Below, one piece after another: positions 23,891-64,000 of a stretch of 64,000 nucleotides of DNA. This DNA comes from Apteryx mantelli (taxonomy: Eukaryota > Chordata > Aves > Apterygiformes > Apterygidae), in the NCBI RefSeq assembly GCF_036417845.1, contig NC_089980.1:53132501-53196500 (forward strand), written 5' to 3'. The notes beneath the pieces are model-generated. The model saw only the letters and a list, made by a program, of their open reading frames with translations, made no database searches and was not told where the DNA came from. The position numbers were made by a program, and so were the translations under genes. The stretch's first letter is position 1, and each line of letters opens with the position of its first letter.

Positions 23891-26800
23891 GAAGAAGCTG
23901 TGTGAAATGACTGGCTTTCCACTATGCTCCAAAAGCACAGTGCTCAGTCTGATCTTTTCTAGCAAGTTATTCTGTAGCTTAAACTCATGAGATTTGTCTC
24001 CACTGTAGGAAGCTTTTGGTTCACTTGTGGCCACTGAGTGCAGATATATTTTGGGGGTAGTAGATAATCCCTAAATTAGCCTAGCCAAAGATAAGTACTA
24101 TTAAGATAAAATAAGCATAAAAAGGGAGAAAGTTCTTGCCTAAAATTAGGCATAGTGTTGACAGAGCCATTGCAAAGCATCACCCCACTTACAAATTCAC
24201 TGACCAGATTTCAACAGACCATTTTGACCACGTTAGCTGACTTCCCAATAGCACAACTGCGATTTCACCAGGTGATTCTTGCACAGTAACTGCAGATGAA
24301 AAGACTGGTATCTTTCAGTATATAGGCTATATGTTAAAAAACCCTTAGGATTTTAGCATTCAGTGATTCGTTCAAACATCATTACTCTCATTGTTAAAAT
24401 ATAAAGGTATATATTTCATTTGCAGTTTGATCTACAGACTTCTGCAAGATAGGCAGGAGGATGCAGTAACCTCCCTGGCACAGGAAAAAACCCAAATCCC
24501 TGAGTGCAGACACAGTTACACCAGGAAAACAACACTCGTATTGGCATCGCTTGTTTGTATGGTGTGGAATACTCTCAGTATAGTGTTGTGTAAAGCAGAG
24601 CCCCTCCGCAGCTGAGCAGGGTGGCAGGTGTTTGATAGCTCACAAAAACATGATGCAGCAATTTAAGACAGGAACTATGGAACAGCACGTCAAATTCAGG
24701 AAGGATGATTGTACCCTCCTGGAAATACTGCCGGTGTTAACCTCCCTGCTCTTGTGAAAATCACCATGCGCTCTTCAGTGACCACATTTGGTCAGGACTC
24801 TGCTTTGGATCTTCTCAGGAAATCTTTTCTCTCCACAGAGGATTTTGAAAATTGCTGATACTTTTCTTTCTGCATTTCCTCCTTCAGATAGTTCAGTCAT
24901 TCTGAAGCCTTTAGTTTTCAGTGCTTACGATAAACTGAATGTGACAGAAGAGCTTTAAGAGCCTAAAGTACTTGTTCACACAGTACTTCTTGCTATTATA
25001 CATCTCCCACATATATTTTTACTATGCTTTTTAATTCACTGCAATACCATGATACAGTCCTTAGTTGTCAGAGTGTTTCAATACTGAAGAAATACTTAAT
25101 TCAAGGGATAAGAATCAGTTTAAGCCTCTTTTTGTCAAAGAAAAGTCTACATCTGAACTGTGGATTTTTCAGCCAGTTCTCATTACACCTTTCAGGCAAG
25201 CATTTCTGAATAGTTTAAGTGAGCGGCATAAAACACCACCAACAAACCAGGGATAACATTTGCAGGGTAAGTTAGGTGTCCTGTCAGTACCGTTACACCT
25301 TCAAGCTTTTAAAGACAGACTGTCTCTCTCTCTCCCCCTACCTCCATGTTCATAACTTCAACTATGTGGAGCCATAACTCCTTTAGAAAGCTACCTGAGC
25401 CATGCTTTAATATGTGCTTACGTTGACACCTCTAGCACATAAAAGCAGTTCTCATACATTGCCCACCTTTCTCTCTGCATGTTTCCTGTGCACATCTGCA
25501 TGTCTCTTAATTCACAGTATGCAGCCATATAGTAAAATAAGGTGAGGTTATTCTCAGTTGGTTTGGTTTCCCAGTAGGGTCGGGAGAGAGTTTTGCAGCC
25601 ATACCAGTTCCCTGCCCCACCTCCCCTCAGCCCCCAGCACTGGTGCCAGCAGGGAAGGGAGCTGTGGCTGGGGACGCGGACAGGGACAGGCACTGACAGC
25701 ACCGGCTTCAGGGCACGAACCGCAGCAGTAGGTCGCTGGCAGACTTCCAATTTGCGCAACCCGCTGCGCACTCATATATTCTACAGAGGCATTTGGCAAG
25801 CCTCACATCACCTCATCCAAGAGCATCTCTCTTAACGTCGTCATTAATTCTGTGCTAAACACATCTGATTCCAAGTAGGAAACAATAAAGGCAGGCAAAA
25901 TTCTGGAGGCAATGGTGCAGAGCAGTCTCAAGAGCTACATTTTCAGTGTTTGGATAGACCCTACCAAAAACACTTCCAATGCTTTCAAGAGGATTACCAA
26001 CATGCAGTAAAAATCAGAAGAATGGGATTAGTAGTCAAAAAAGAATATAAATCTGAACATAATCTGAGCCAAATCAGTAGCATGTTAGCTATTTGAAATA
26101 ATTCATCTTGAAACTCTCAGTAGTTTGTCTTCATTGCTAAACAATAAAACTACAGGACTTAATTCTTCACATAATTCTATTATTATTCCATGGTGTTGCA
26201 GTAGGCATGAATATGGCCATTTTTAAGAAAACTAGAAAATATGAATAGTTTCAAACTGTATGCAAAGAACCTACAAAACTATCATCATAATGACACATAT
26301 GGAAACTAAAATACACAGCTTCTGTAACTGGGCATACCTCAAAGAGAGAAAGTTTGGAAACATGTAATTCAGATTGCATTTCTCTGAAATAACTACAAAA
26401 ATAACCTAAAGGGAAGCAGATATCACAGTTAACCTGTGAAAGAGGCGTAAGAGGCTGTCTCTTTTCGCAGTTTGTCTATATATCAAACCAGAGTTTGGAT
26501 ATATCAAAACCTTTATTTCTGGTCAGCTATAAATTCAAACTGTTTATCTGACTTATACATGCAATGGTGCATGTATTTATTAGTGTTTACCCTCACTGAT
26601 GCTAAGCAGTTTCACAACGTGTACTCAACAATGTAGTGCCTGTCCTATAAATCTGCGGTACTTGTTGCAATATCAAGGATGAGGAAGGAAACATAAAAAG
26701 TAGAGTTGCTATCAGTGGAAACCAAATCTTTTTGGCTGATGGATGATAGGAATTCTTCAATAAGGACCTTGATAATTAAAACGTCAACCAAGTCAGATTG

Positions 26801-27930
26801 TTCTTCCCAGATGAATGACATCTCTTGTTAATTATCCCTTCTTTATATGACACTTGGATCCTTCAGACAATCAATTGTGGTTAAGACTAAGTTCTCACTC
26901 CAGTGAAAAAACAAATCATCCTAATAAACATTTCTGTTGCAACAGAGGCTGGCATTTTCTATTTCACAAGCAACAAAGAATACAAACTCCCCACAAAGCA
27001 TGTGAACTCTTATCAGCTGTACTCTAAAGGCATAGCATATAAAAGCAGTAAACCTTCAAGCTAAAAACAGAGTTATTCTAAAGAATATTCATACTGATCA
27101 ACACAAGCATTGGTGATTAATTACACTGTGCTCCTCTAGCCCTCCCTTATGGAGAACAAGGCTGTGCTTATATGAAGGCACACCAGCTGAATACATATTT
27201 ATGAAATAAAATCCAATCTGGCTGTCCAGATTAAGCAGCATTCATCAGAGAGGTACTGATTAAATAATATTGAGTACACTAAGCAACTGCGAGGTGTCTG
27301 AGCCCGAGCACCACTTCTCCAAAGCTGATAGTCCAACAGCAAGCCTTCCTTTAGGAGACTGTTCTTTTCACATTGTGCATACACAGTACATACTTCATTT
27401 GCTCACATAAATACTGTTTGGTTATCTTTCTGACAGCAGGAAGGATTTTATGCTTATACACCATTTTTCTATCAAGGAGTTACTTATCGTGCCTTTGGAA
27501 ATGAAACATGCTCAGCTATGCTTTATGTCTACTAATCTAACATCCACTGTTCATGTATTCTAGAATTAAAAAAAAAGAATATGTAGCAGATTTCCAATTT
27601 TGGGATCAGTAATAATTTCTCCGGCCAAGAAAATGTGTAGCTACAGTTCAGTGGATCTGGCTTCTGCAGAACAACTGAGTGTCTGTGTTAAGCAAGTTTG
27701 TTTTTTACTGTGAAAAGTCAGTCTAATTACTCTTTACCTACAGAATATATTTTAAAGCCAGGCAAATCACATTCTAAGATGGATCAGGGCTATATTACAA
27801 GTTAGATTTCAGCAAATGTTCAAGCTCTGATTAAAGGATCGCAAGATTATATAGAATATATTATTCATGTGTATGTAGTTAACAATCCATCAGTTTAAAA
27901 AGACCCTCTTTTGGCTCAAATTGGAACACA
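23891..27930. other. Intergenic, no gene seen
   Basis: AT-rich sequence. A small GC-rich island at about 25590-25760 produces overlapping spurious open frames on both strands. Nothing else is supportable. Confidence 0.5.
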
Positions 27931-28700
27931 AATTGCAGGCTGGTAAGACGCAGCAGTCCATCTTAAGTACTCTGTCGTGTGGCCAGCCAGCTACTGGCTC
28001 CCCATTCCTTTAACTAGCTGCAGTTCCTCCGCACGCTGCACTAAGCTGGTCGCTTCTGCAGGCAAAACTTGTGCGATTGTTGCAGCTACCTTCTGGCAGG
28101 AGGAGGAACCTGTTGCCACAACAGGTACAGCCACTGAGATGAATCCAATCATCCCTGTGGAAGATTCCCAAGAATATAATTCATACAAAAAATTAGAAGA
28201 AAGGGATCTGCTTTTTGTGCTGAGAATTTTGGTGGTAGCTTCACAGTAAACCAAAAGAGGCGTCATACTGGAATTGGGTTTCACTGAGCTCTGGCTGTCA
28301 AGTCTGCAGTGTACTCCAAGTGCAAACTTGGCTCTCACCCCCATGTTTGGGCATAAAGACATGCTGAATATGAACAGACCAGAAAGTCTGTGTCCTGCAG
28401 TCAACATCCAGCCCATTTCCCTTGCAGCAAAACACTTGTGGCAAACACTGACCAACAAATGCAGTTGTCAGGAGACTCCTCCCTAGGACAGCGCCAGCAC
28501 CACATGGCACAGTGAGAGATCTGTGCACAGCAAGAGATCTGTGCAGAGCATCAGCCTCAGCTGTCTCTGCAGCACAGCCAGGCAGGCGTTGTCCAACACA
28601 CGTGCTGCAGCCAGCAACATGGAGCCAGTCCCTTCAAGACTGGTGCCATTTCCAAGAGAAGATACCAAAGTAGTAAATCTGACTTCCAAGTTATTTAGCC
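27931..28700. other. GC-richer patch with unrecognised 155-codon minus frame
   Basis: A patch of roughly balanced GC in AT-rich surroundings. The minus strand is open for 155 codons (28458-27991), the longest intergenic frame outside the CpG island and the CR1 element. Its translation (for example VAVPVVATGSSSCQKVAATI) matches no family I know, and the plus strand is also open for 90 codons at 27977-28249. An 18-bp tandem duplication based on AGAGATCTGTGCACAGCA lies at about 28512-28547. It may be an old retroelement fragment, an untranslated exon or chance. Confidence 0.25.
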
Positions 28701-31700
28701 AATAAGCATGGGTGGAAGATATGAGTTGGAAGAGTCTGGAAGCTAACTAAAAACTAATGACAAGAATGGAAGGATCAGCAAAAAAGGATGAATGGAGCTT
28801 TTTGTTCCAAGAAGGTATACAGTCATTAAAGGTATCATGAGAAAATTAAAGAACTACTACTTCACTTACACTAAGGCATATTTTACTCATAGATCCAGAG
28901 ATCGCATAATAAGATGCTTCAGATAACATCAAGAACTTGGCACTATTACAGACCTCACAGCATTACAGATTTCATTCAATTACAAAAGCAAGAGATTTTT
29001 GTATACTTCATACTCACCTTTCTGGAGAGAAACCGTAACACACTTCTATTTTAAATGTATTCAGACTTATTAGCAGTAGTCATAGTACAGCAGCTGCCTT
29101 GCTGTTTTTCAGCACTTTGCAGGCACAAACAGCATGAAAGAAATGTGACAGTGCTGCAATTTTACTGATATTTGCAGAATTACATAACATGAAACAGAAA
29201 GAAATTTATGGGGAAACCTAACTAACAGGCAGCACTTGTTTAAAATAAGGCCAAATGACACTCCAACAGCATATAGATAGTTAGCATAACATATCTTCAT
29301 AAGAAAATAAAGGTTTATAAATCTTAAAAATCTCATTAAACTATCACTTTTTTTAAAGCCACAAGAGGGTTGAACTCATGAAAATGTGTTCAGAGCAAGA
29401 TCTTAACTGCCTGCATTTGCCAGCCCTTGTCTGTTGAATCAGGACGCCTTAACACCTTCAATCATTCAGACTGCAAAACAGAATCAATACCCATGCTGCT
29501 GGTTTTGTGCTGCAATCTCCCTCCAGCTTCCCCGAGATGGATGGCCACAATTGATCATATTGGGCCTGCAGCTGAAAAGCTCATCTGTTCCCGGCTTGAT
29601 AGGGCACAACTTTCTGTCAGATAAACGTTTCAAAATGAGGATAAAAGTTACTTTTATAGTCACAGCCATCTATTTCAATGAAGTTGAGTCACTGAAGGAG
29701 GTTTAACTGCACATCCTGCTAATCTTCCAGCTTTTATGACAGGACTTTAACTCTGAATTTTCCTTCCTGATTATTGCATTAGGATCAAACCAAGCTGTGT
29801 TTGAGGTAAGTAGTAATTTTTCCATAGACTTTAATAACAGCTGGATCAGACACCAGAATTGCTCCTAAGAGGCACTCACTTCAATTCCCAAGTAATGAAC
29901 ATGACAGCAGACAGATACACTAGTCATGACCTGAGAATAAAACAGTACCATAAAATTGCCTTCCTCTCTTCACTCCCTCCTCCAACACACTCAGAGCTAT
30001 GAGGAAATGCAAGTTATTTGATTAGGCTTACTGAGTGCTAAGAAGAGCACCAATAACTAGAGACTTTTTGAGGGAAGAACAAGTACTTGAAAGTTCAAGA
30101 ACCTGAAATGTTAACCTACAGGGTGGTGCTTTAAACTCTTTAGGAAGAATAATCCTGAAAGTGAACAACCTTCAGCAAAACCCATGTTAAGCATTTCTTC
30201 TTGTGAAACAACCAGGAATATCAATGCTGAGGACTAGGACACAGCAGGAGGATTCTGTTGTGGAAGAAATTGCCATGAAAGGGTGAAGCAAAGCATGTAG
30301 TAATGCCTAAAATGACATGAAATGGTGCTGATCCAACACATGAAAGTACATAATCCTCAGTTAGCCTTAGCTGACTGCTGCCTCCTGTTTTATAGCATCT
30401 TCACTTAATGTTTATCTGAAGAGACAAGATAGTGTTAAGTAAGTGCATGGTATACTTTTACATCATATTAGGCTTTGAATCTCTTGCTTCAGTGCTTCTC
30501 ACCATATGTGTACAGACAGTATTATAACAACTGCATTGAAACATTTTTTTAGCTGTCCTGATGTGAGGAATAATATTTGGAAGAAAGTAACACAGCAGAA
30601 AAATTAGCTGTTTACATTTATTTTTTAAATAAAGCGCATAAAGATGGTCATGGTTTTGTAAGCAGTAAACTTCTTGACTAAGGAGACTGGTCTTGCAAAT
30701 CCATAACCACATGAGTAGGTTTGTTAGACAGGTGTTGATAATCAGATCTGATCTTACAGGCCTTAGTAGAGAAACGGTGTATGTATTTACTACATAATAG
30801 TATTCTGAAGAAAGCCATCTCTGTTTGAGTTGGAGAAAGATTTATGAAAGCCAAAAATATAGCAGATAGTTACTGCAAAGCCATTCACTATAAAAGCCTG
30901 ATTAGGTGAAGAGGACCTTGTACAGTATTTAGCAAACATGAGATCTCACAAGTAGTGATTTCTTGAAGTAAAAGCAGCTAAGTACAGACAAGAATGAGGC
31001 AAGAGTTTAAAATGGAGCATGACTTACGACAATAGCTAGAGTACATGTTGCACCAATGTATCCCTAAAGAAGAGTTTGCTAAATAACTCTCTTGCCTGTC
31101 CGGTGCAGCTTTTTATCTCTCTACTTCCTGTAACGTTATTGCCCTGTCTACAGAGATATTTGTTCTCACGAGGTCATAACAGAAACAAAAGGGCAGGAGT
31201 CTACAGCCACAAAGAACTGACACCTTTTTAGATGTCATATTTGCACTTTACCTGTGAAACCCAACCTAGTGTTAAAATTGATAGCCCAGATGAAAAGGAA
31301 TAAAACCATCCACTTCCTGGGAAGAGGCCACATGAAAAGAACTTTGCTGAAATCCAACAAACAAAGCAACATATAGTTTGTATGAAAAGAAAGGCAACAG
31401 GTGGCACTCACCGGCCATTAGAGAGCTCTGAGTTACATCTCCACACTTGTGGGGCAGGAAAAGGGGGAGGTATACAGACTGAGTACGGGAAAGTAGTAAG
31501 GTAAGAACATCAAATTGAAAAGTTGCACTTCCACATAAAGAAAAAAATAAATTAACTCTTTTAAACACCTTAAGAGTAAGGAAAACAAAAAGAATGAAGA
31601 TTAAATCTATGATACCGCTGGTACTGTTTTATACACTAGACTGAAGCAAGCATAAGATCAAAATTGCTGATGAAGTGTATGTGCAGATACACAGTTGATG

Positions 31701-34700
31701 CAGAGTTTTTACATATTTAAAATCGACAGTCCTGGAAAAGGAAGGATGTTTTATTTTCACATACCACAATATTCTGCCAAAGTCAGGGAACACCAGTGTC
31801 AACTGAAAATTTTGTCAAGAACTTTCTTCTAAGTAATGACTCCAACAACTCCTAACAGGTGGTTTTTTTCTTTCCTTCTTCCAGGAGCTTGTAACTTACC
31901 TCTAGCAATAAGCTGACTACAAGTTAATTATCATTTCCTTCTTCTCTCATACATAAGCACACAAATATAACTCATGAATCCCAAGCATGCATTAAATTAT
32001 TGAAAGCTCCTTAAAAATGTTGTCAAATTGTATTTCTGACATTCTGATAGTAGACATAATTATGGGCTACAGCCTTAACTGTCATTTACTTTAAGACAAA
32101 TATTTAAAATACCCATATTTTGAAAAGACACATTTGCTGTAACTCTTTCTTAATCTTGCACCTCCTACCTAAAGAACTGCTCGTTCTTCTGAAATCAAGT
32201 TACTCTCTGGGAAGCCCACACTATTCTAGCTTCTTTTGTTACATGTAGGCAATCCTATATGCATAGTAATTTGCTGAAATAGTGCAGCTCATCTTCCAGT
32301 CTCCTAACTAAATCACTTTATCAGCTACTTCTAGACACCAATGCAAAGATGGGTGGTTTGTAACTTGAGTTTGTGCTCAGATAAAATTTTCACCATAAAA
32401 TAATTAAGCCTCCAACTATCTGTAAAGAACTTTAAAAGCATTTGTTTATAATGTCAGGGCATAGATAAATTCTCTGCTTCATCTTCACAATTCATATCGT
32501 TAAAATACTTCAGTCCAAAGTGACACTAGTTGTATTATTGTTAAAAGAGTACACTGACAAAGGATGCTATTAATATACACACATAATAAAAGGCTGCTAT
32601 AGGCAGAGCTACTAGCACCATTTTTTAATGTCATCCAACACCTTCCAGTAAAAAATTCTTTTCGTTTGGTTTTAAATTCACCGAATTTCAGCCCACTTAG
32701 ACAACAGTGCTCACCACATGAATCTCTCCAAGCCTAATTTTTTTGTTGTTACGCCAACATTTTCAGCCAAAACACAAAATATTGTATGGATGTACAAATT
32801 CATTGCAAATTGACTTTTTTTTTTTTTTTTTTTTTTAAGTAACATCATGATTTGGAGCAAGGGTCTGAAATTCAGCAAACCAGTACTGTTTGTCAGGGAA
32901 ACGTTTGTCTGATTCTTGATTTGCCTAAGCTATAGGCAAAATACCTGAGTGCACAGATAACTGGTTCTGGCTTTAGAAGAGACTTTAAAACCTTTTACAA
33001 TTGCATTTGGGCAAAACCCTGACTGAGAAAACATCAGCACCCAGAGTAAGGGGGACTGCTGGAAGAGAAAGGAGGAGGAAAAGGCTGATTTGGCAGGGAG
33101 ATGGGGTAGAAAAGGGACTAAGATGAGGTAAGGCTGAATTTCCACTGTCCCTCCACTTACTTCATGCTGTCTGTAGCAAGGAATGGCAGAGACCACCCTG
33201 CTTTGAGCACACACCCCCTTAGCCTGACCAAGAGCTTTAAGCACAGACCATCCTGGTGCTGTGAGAGAGAGTCTTGGAAATGTGGCCTTTAATTTGTCAG
33301 CCATCATGGCAACTTCAGGCTAGCGATGATTAATATTAGCTTGTTTTTAAACATCCTGGTTCAAGCTGAATTTCAAATCCAAAGTACCAAGTTTGGTAAT
33401 CTCAGCTGAATTCTCCTTGCATAGCTATTTATATCAGGCATGTCACTTGGTCAAAGAAGATATTCAGAGGATATTCAGCCATGGTAGTATTAATAGAACA
33501 AAAGAACATGGAGGCCTATTGCATTTGTTTTTCTGTTCTGCTTTTAGCTGCTCAACAGATCAATGATGTGTGAAAGCAGGACAAACATGTATTTATTTTG
33601 TTCACAATATATTTTGTTTTGAAAAATGGCACCTACAGAAGCTTGAAAATCAACTGAAATGGCTTTTTAAAGAGGGCAGAACAAGTTGTGCCACACCAAG
33701 ACATGGACACACACAGGAATCATTTCTCCAGCAACTGAGAGCAAGTGCTACTGCTTCTGTACAGAACAGACTTCTTGGATTAATTAGTAAGGTTATTTCT
33801 TGTCTTGCATTTCAAACTCTAAGACGCTAAATCCATTTTTGTCATGACACGTTCAGGTAAATCAGCCAATGTTTCAAAGTGTATTTTATGCAACGCAGTC
33901 ACAGTTATTAATAAGTAGCCCCTTTCCAAAAAGCAAAACTTTCAAAAGTTAATACACTACCCTCAATGGCCTCTCACTCCTCCCCTCAGTTTCTGGGCAT
34001 CACACATGTTTTAGAGATCTAGGAGCAGAGATTACTCCACCTGTTGCATCAAGCACAACACAGGGGCAGAAGTCCTGGATGTTCCTGTGATAAAAACAGA
34101 AAGGGTGCGCTGATGTTCATACTGTTGAACAAGGAGGCAGACAATTTTCAAGTTTTATCACAAAAAATGCTCAAATATTTGCACAACAAATAAATCTGGG
34201 TTTTGTTTTTTTTTTCAGAAGGGTGACATCTAACCTATAGCACACAAAATAAACTGAACTATAATCTTCCCAGGAATAACAGCAGCACTGAAACAGACCT
34301 CAAAATGAGGATGCAGACTTAGGGACAGTAGTCCCTCCTGACACCCACAGACTAAGGTATGTGCCTCAAAACTTCATCTCCGGACTGCTGGCCTGACTTA
34401 CAGCCAAAAAGTGAAAGCAACATGAGTATGCAAAGGAATTACCCATGAGGATTAAAACAGAATTGTTTACAAATCATTCTCAATTCTAATCTCTTACATT
34501 TTGCATTTTCATTAGTCATACTTGAAAAAGCACAGCAAAAAATCTTTTATGTATTCTAAAACTATCGGTCTTTCTTGGACACTATCAGCTCCAATTCATT
34601 ACTTTAAAGAGGTACATTCTATGGTTTTTCAACATGGTTCCACGGAAGTGAAATAATCTTACCTGGTAGAACCATGAGAACCTTTTCCTTCACAATGTAC

Positions 34701-35390
34701 CCTTGTTCTAGAGAGAAGAACGAAGACTTGTCGTATTCAAAATGTCAACTGACAATTTGAAGTAAAAAAACTTTTGAAGAAATTGACCTGGTTAAAAACA
34801 TTTGCATAATAACAAGGAAAAATTCTTCCAAACAGATTCTCACAACGAGAGATGCAGGTAAAGATGAAGACTTTTGTCAGTGCATTATACATCTGTGCTA
34901 GGACAAAGTAACAGCACACCATTTGAAACCAAGTTCTTGCACACAAAGTAACACCACCACTGGGTTATATGCTGGTGCACCCATTGCTTTGTGGGTCTGA
35001 TTCTGCTGCAGCTGTAGTAACTAGAATATGAACTACCGATTTCAACAGAAGCAACAATTATAACAAAAAATACCAAGTTGTGCAAGTCAAATTTTGACCT
35101 CATTCCCACAATCACAACTTCAAATAAGGCACTCTTCTTCCAACTACAAAGATATGGAAGAATGGTGAGGATATCAAATATCAAAAGAGATTTCAAAAGA
35201 AGAGAGAGAGGGAGGGTGGGAGGGAGGAAGAGAGAGACTCATTTAGAAATGACTTTTGTAAGTCATTAAAGGATGAGATATTCTAAAGCATTCAGTTGAG
35301 AGCACACTTACTGAGCCACTTAAAAAACCCCATAGCAGCTTTTATACTTTCAGATTCACCTTACAATGTGAATATTAATTTCACCATCAT
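28701..35390. other. Intergenic, no gene seen
   Basis: AT-rich sequence up to the presumed MTR polyadenylation region. It includes a 22-nt T run at 32815-32836 and a purine-rich tract (AGAGAGAGGGAGGG type) near 35198-35237. No gene, RNA or clear mobile element was recognised. Confidence 0.5.
32815..32836. repeat. Poly-T run, 22 nt
   Basis: Twenty-two consecutive T, the longest homopolymer in the window. It could be the A tail of a minus-strand retroposed sequence, but no recognisable retroposon body lies beside it. Confidence 0.9.
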
Positions 35391-35412
35391 CTGTTCATAT
35401 CATTGCACAGAT

Positions 35413-35462
35413 TTTATTGCTGCCATTTAAAGGATAACACTATTGACAGCTTAACCTTTATT
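35413..35462 (-). terminator. Candidate MTR polyadenylation signals (two AATAAA)
   Basis: AATAAA occurs twice on the minus strand within 50 nt (35462-35457 and 35418-35413). They are the first canonical hexamers I find downstream of the MTR stop. Cleavage would be expected 10-30 nt further on. No expression evidence is available. Confidence 0.35.
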
Positions 35463-36073
35463 AAACTGTTGATACATTATGATTCTTTTAGTATAAAGTC
35501 AGATGAAGACATTATAAAAAAATACATAAATATTAATAATTACAGATAAACTATTTAGAAGAACATTCTCTTCATAGTATTGGTGTTTTCTTGATAATTA
35601 GAGACCAGAAAAACAGGATTTCACCCTCATAACATTTTAGTGAATTAGCATTTAAGTAATACCTGAGTTAATAATCTCAAGAAAGTGGAACTAGTTTAAA
35701 AGCTGCAAACAATTAGCTCAAAGTTAACTATGCATGTGAAGAATAAAACTACAGGGTTAGCTATTATTTATGATAGTATGATATGACAAGATATGACTGA
35801 GCATGAAATGTAGGTATTTAATCTACTTAACATTTTTTCTACATGAAATGAATGAAGAAAATAAAAAGATGAGAGCCTTCAAAACATCTCTGCCCAATGA
35901 ATAGCACTGCTACTATTCGCTTTTAAAATCCAGGTACCCAGACTCTTAGAGTTAGTAAAACACTGAAGTCAGCTCCAAGCTTGCTGTCTGTGTACTTACA
36001 GCAATAGTCATGCTTCTCTCGTACTTTTCACATAAAAAAGGTTGTTTCAAAATGAATCAGGCTCCACAGCATA

Positions 36074-36135
36074 ACTGTGAGGTAGGAAATACTGTTACCC
36101 TTTATACAGAGTAGAAACAGATTGTGGCTTGCTGA
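36074..36135 (-). repeat. MIR-like SINE relic
   Basis: The plus strand reads like the reverse complement of the MIR core: GTGAGGTAGG, then a block corresponding to CTATTATCCCCATTTTACAGATGAGGAAAC, here strongly diverged around CCTTTATACAGA and GTAGAAACAG. It is short and old. If the MTR 3' UTR extends to about 35.4 kb, this relic is part of it. Confidence 0.45.
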
Positions 36136-37001
36136 AAGGGAGAGGAAGCATGAGATGATTGCTCAGGTGACAACTCCACAGGCTCAATCATCCCATTTAA
36201 CGTTTTGTGATAATACAGCATTTGATTTTACTCCAGTCCATCATACAGCTTTGATAGTTCTAACTACAGTCATCATCATGAAGTGTATTTAAAAACTTGA
36301 GTTGTTCTGTAGACATAGCAACAGTACATTCCAGATCACAAGCCCTAAACATGGAACAGACAGTTGTTTTTTGTTTTTGTTTTTAAAAAGGAGATCTGTT
36401 GTACTTCAGTTGTTCTTGATCACTCAGTATAAAACCCTTTCTGACTTCAGAGACAAAAATGCATCATATTTCTGTACCCTGACTTGCCAAAAGATATTAA
36501 AAAAATAGAAGCCAAGTTTTGTTCTATGTACATCCACAGCCAGTGGGATACAAATTCTTGTCCCCGATCTCAAAGCCTTCTTTGGGACAGGAGAGCTTTG
36601 CAACTCCCACATCTCACATGTAGATCTAGCTCAGCTAGAGTACTTGTGCAAAAAATAAAAATAAATAAATGCATATTGCTATGGCTAAGAGATTTGCAAG
36701 GCATTCATAGTCCCAAAGCAAGAATACAGGGCAGCTTTGAAATATAAAGTTCCTCGATCAAAAGTAAAAACAATCAGATAAAGTATTGGAAGAGGGCACG
36801 GAAAGAGCTGGTTTCAATAGGAAGGATTTTCTTATTGGACTTGAATTTGTTGGAGTTTGTTTGTTTTTCTGGACAGACCAGTGACAAACAATACAAACCA
36901 TTTCCAAAGAATACAAAGAACAGTGATGTAGGATTACAGACACCACTCTATTCTTCCTTCTGGGAAACGGACTGATCAAAGGAAAATGCTTGCCCACAAG
37001 G

Positions 37002-37030
37002 CACGCACGCACACACATACACACACACAG
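37002..37030 (-). repeat. TG-rich microsatellite directly after the MTR stop codon
   Basis: The plus strand shows CA-type repeats (CGCACGCACACACATACACACACA), immediately adjacent to the TAA at 37033-37031. On the mRNA strand the 3' UTR therefore opens with an imperfect UG repeat. UG repeats are known binding sites of CELF-family proteins and TDP-43; a function here is only inferred. Confidence 0.85.

Positions 37031-64000
<26,970 letters not shown>

Larger units (their letters stand above)
35400..37030 (-). other. MTR: MTR 3' UTR (provisional extent)
   Basis: This is the sequence following the MTR stop codon on the minus strand. The first AATAAA hexamers downstream of the stop are at 35462-35457 and 35418-35413, which would give a 3' UTR of about 1.6 kb. 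It begins with a TG-rich repeat and contains a MIR-like relic. Human MTR mRNA also has a long 3' UTR. The end point is inferred, and use of a more distal site is possible. Confidence 0.35.

Overview
This is vertebrate nuclear DNA, almost certainly from a bird. Evidence: (1) a CR1 retrotransposon 3' end that closes on two copies of the avian CR1 terminal octamer ATTCTGTG; (2) spliced genes with short exons in AT-rich, intron-rich sequence; (3) two genes, RYR2 and MTR, that are also neighbours on the same strand in human. There are no bacterial genes, operons, CRISPR arrays or phage genes. I cannot name the species from the sequence alone.

Layout. Positions 1-1395 are the start of intron 1 of RYR2 (cardiac ryanodine receptor, minus strand). 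Exon 1 coding (16 residues) is at 1396-1443, inside a strong CpG island at about 1030-2090 that also holds the 5' UTR and promoter. Positions about 2.1-35.4 kb are an intergenic interval with one well-preserved CR1 copy (about 4498-5307), a few GC-richer patches and otherwise AT-rich sequence with no supportable gene. From about 35.4 kb to the right end lies the 3' two-thirds of MTR (5-methyltetrahydrofolate-homocysteine methyltransferase, minus strand): 19 coding exons from 63683 down to the stop codon at 37031. Joined, they give 2,469 nt, i.e. 822 codons plus stop, which collinearly matches human MTR residues 444-1265 without a single insertion or deletion (comparison with the human protein from memory). 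The exons for residues 1-443 lie beyond position 64000.

Function. MTR is the cobalamin-dependent enzyme joining the folate and methionine cycles. The window encodes most of its folate-binding barrel, the B12 cap, the B12-binding domain with the axial histidine, and the whole AdoMet reactivation domain. RYR2 is the sarcoplasmic-reticulum calcium-release channel of heart muscle. They are neighbours by conserved synteny; nothing here suggests a joint function.

Most interesting points: an MTR intron with a GC donor, a 69-nt in-frame cassette-exon candidate in another MTR intron, a 50-bp near-perfect palindrome in a third, a C9orf72-type G4C2 hexanucleotide repeat just upstream of the RYR2 start codon, a threefold CAACGGCCGC motif in the RYR2 promoter, and LINE relics that all lie antisense to the genes. 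I found no new multi-gene system, and I do not think the window contains one.
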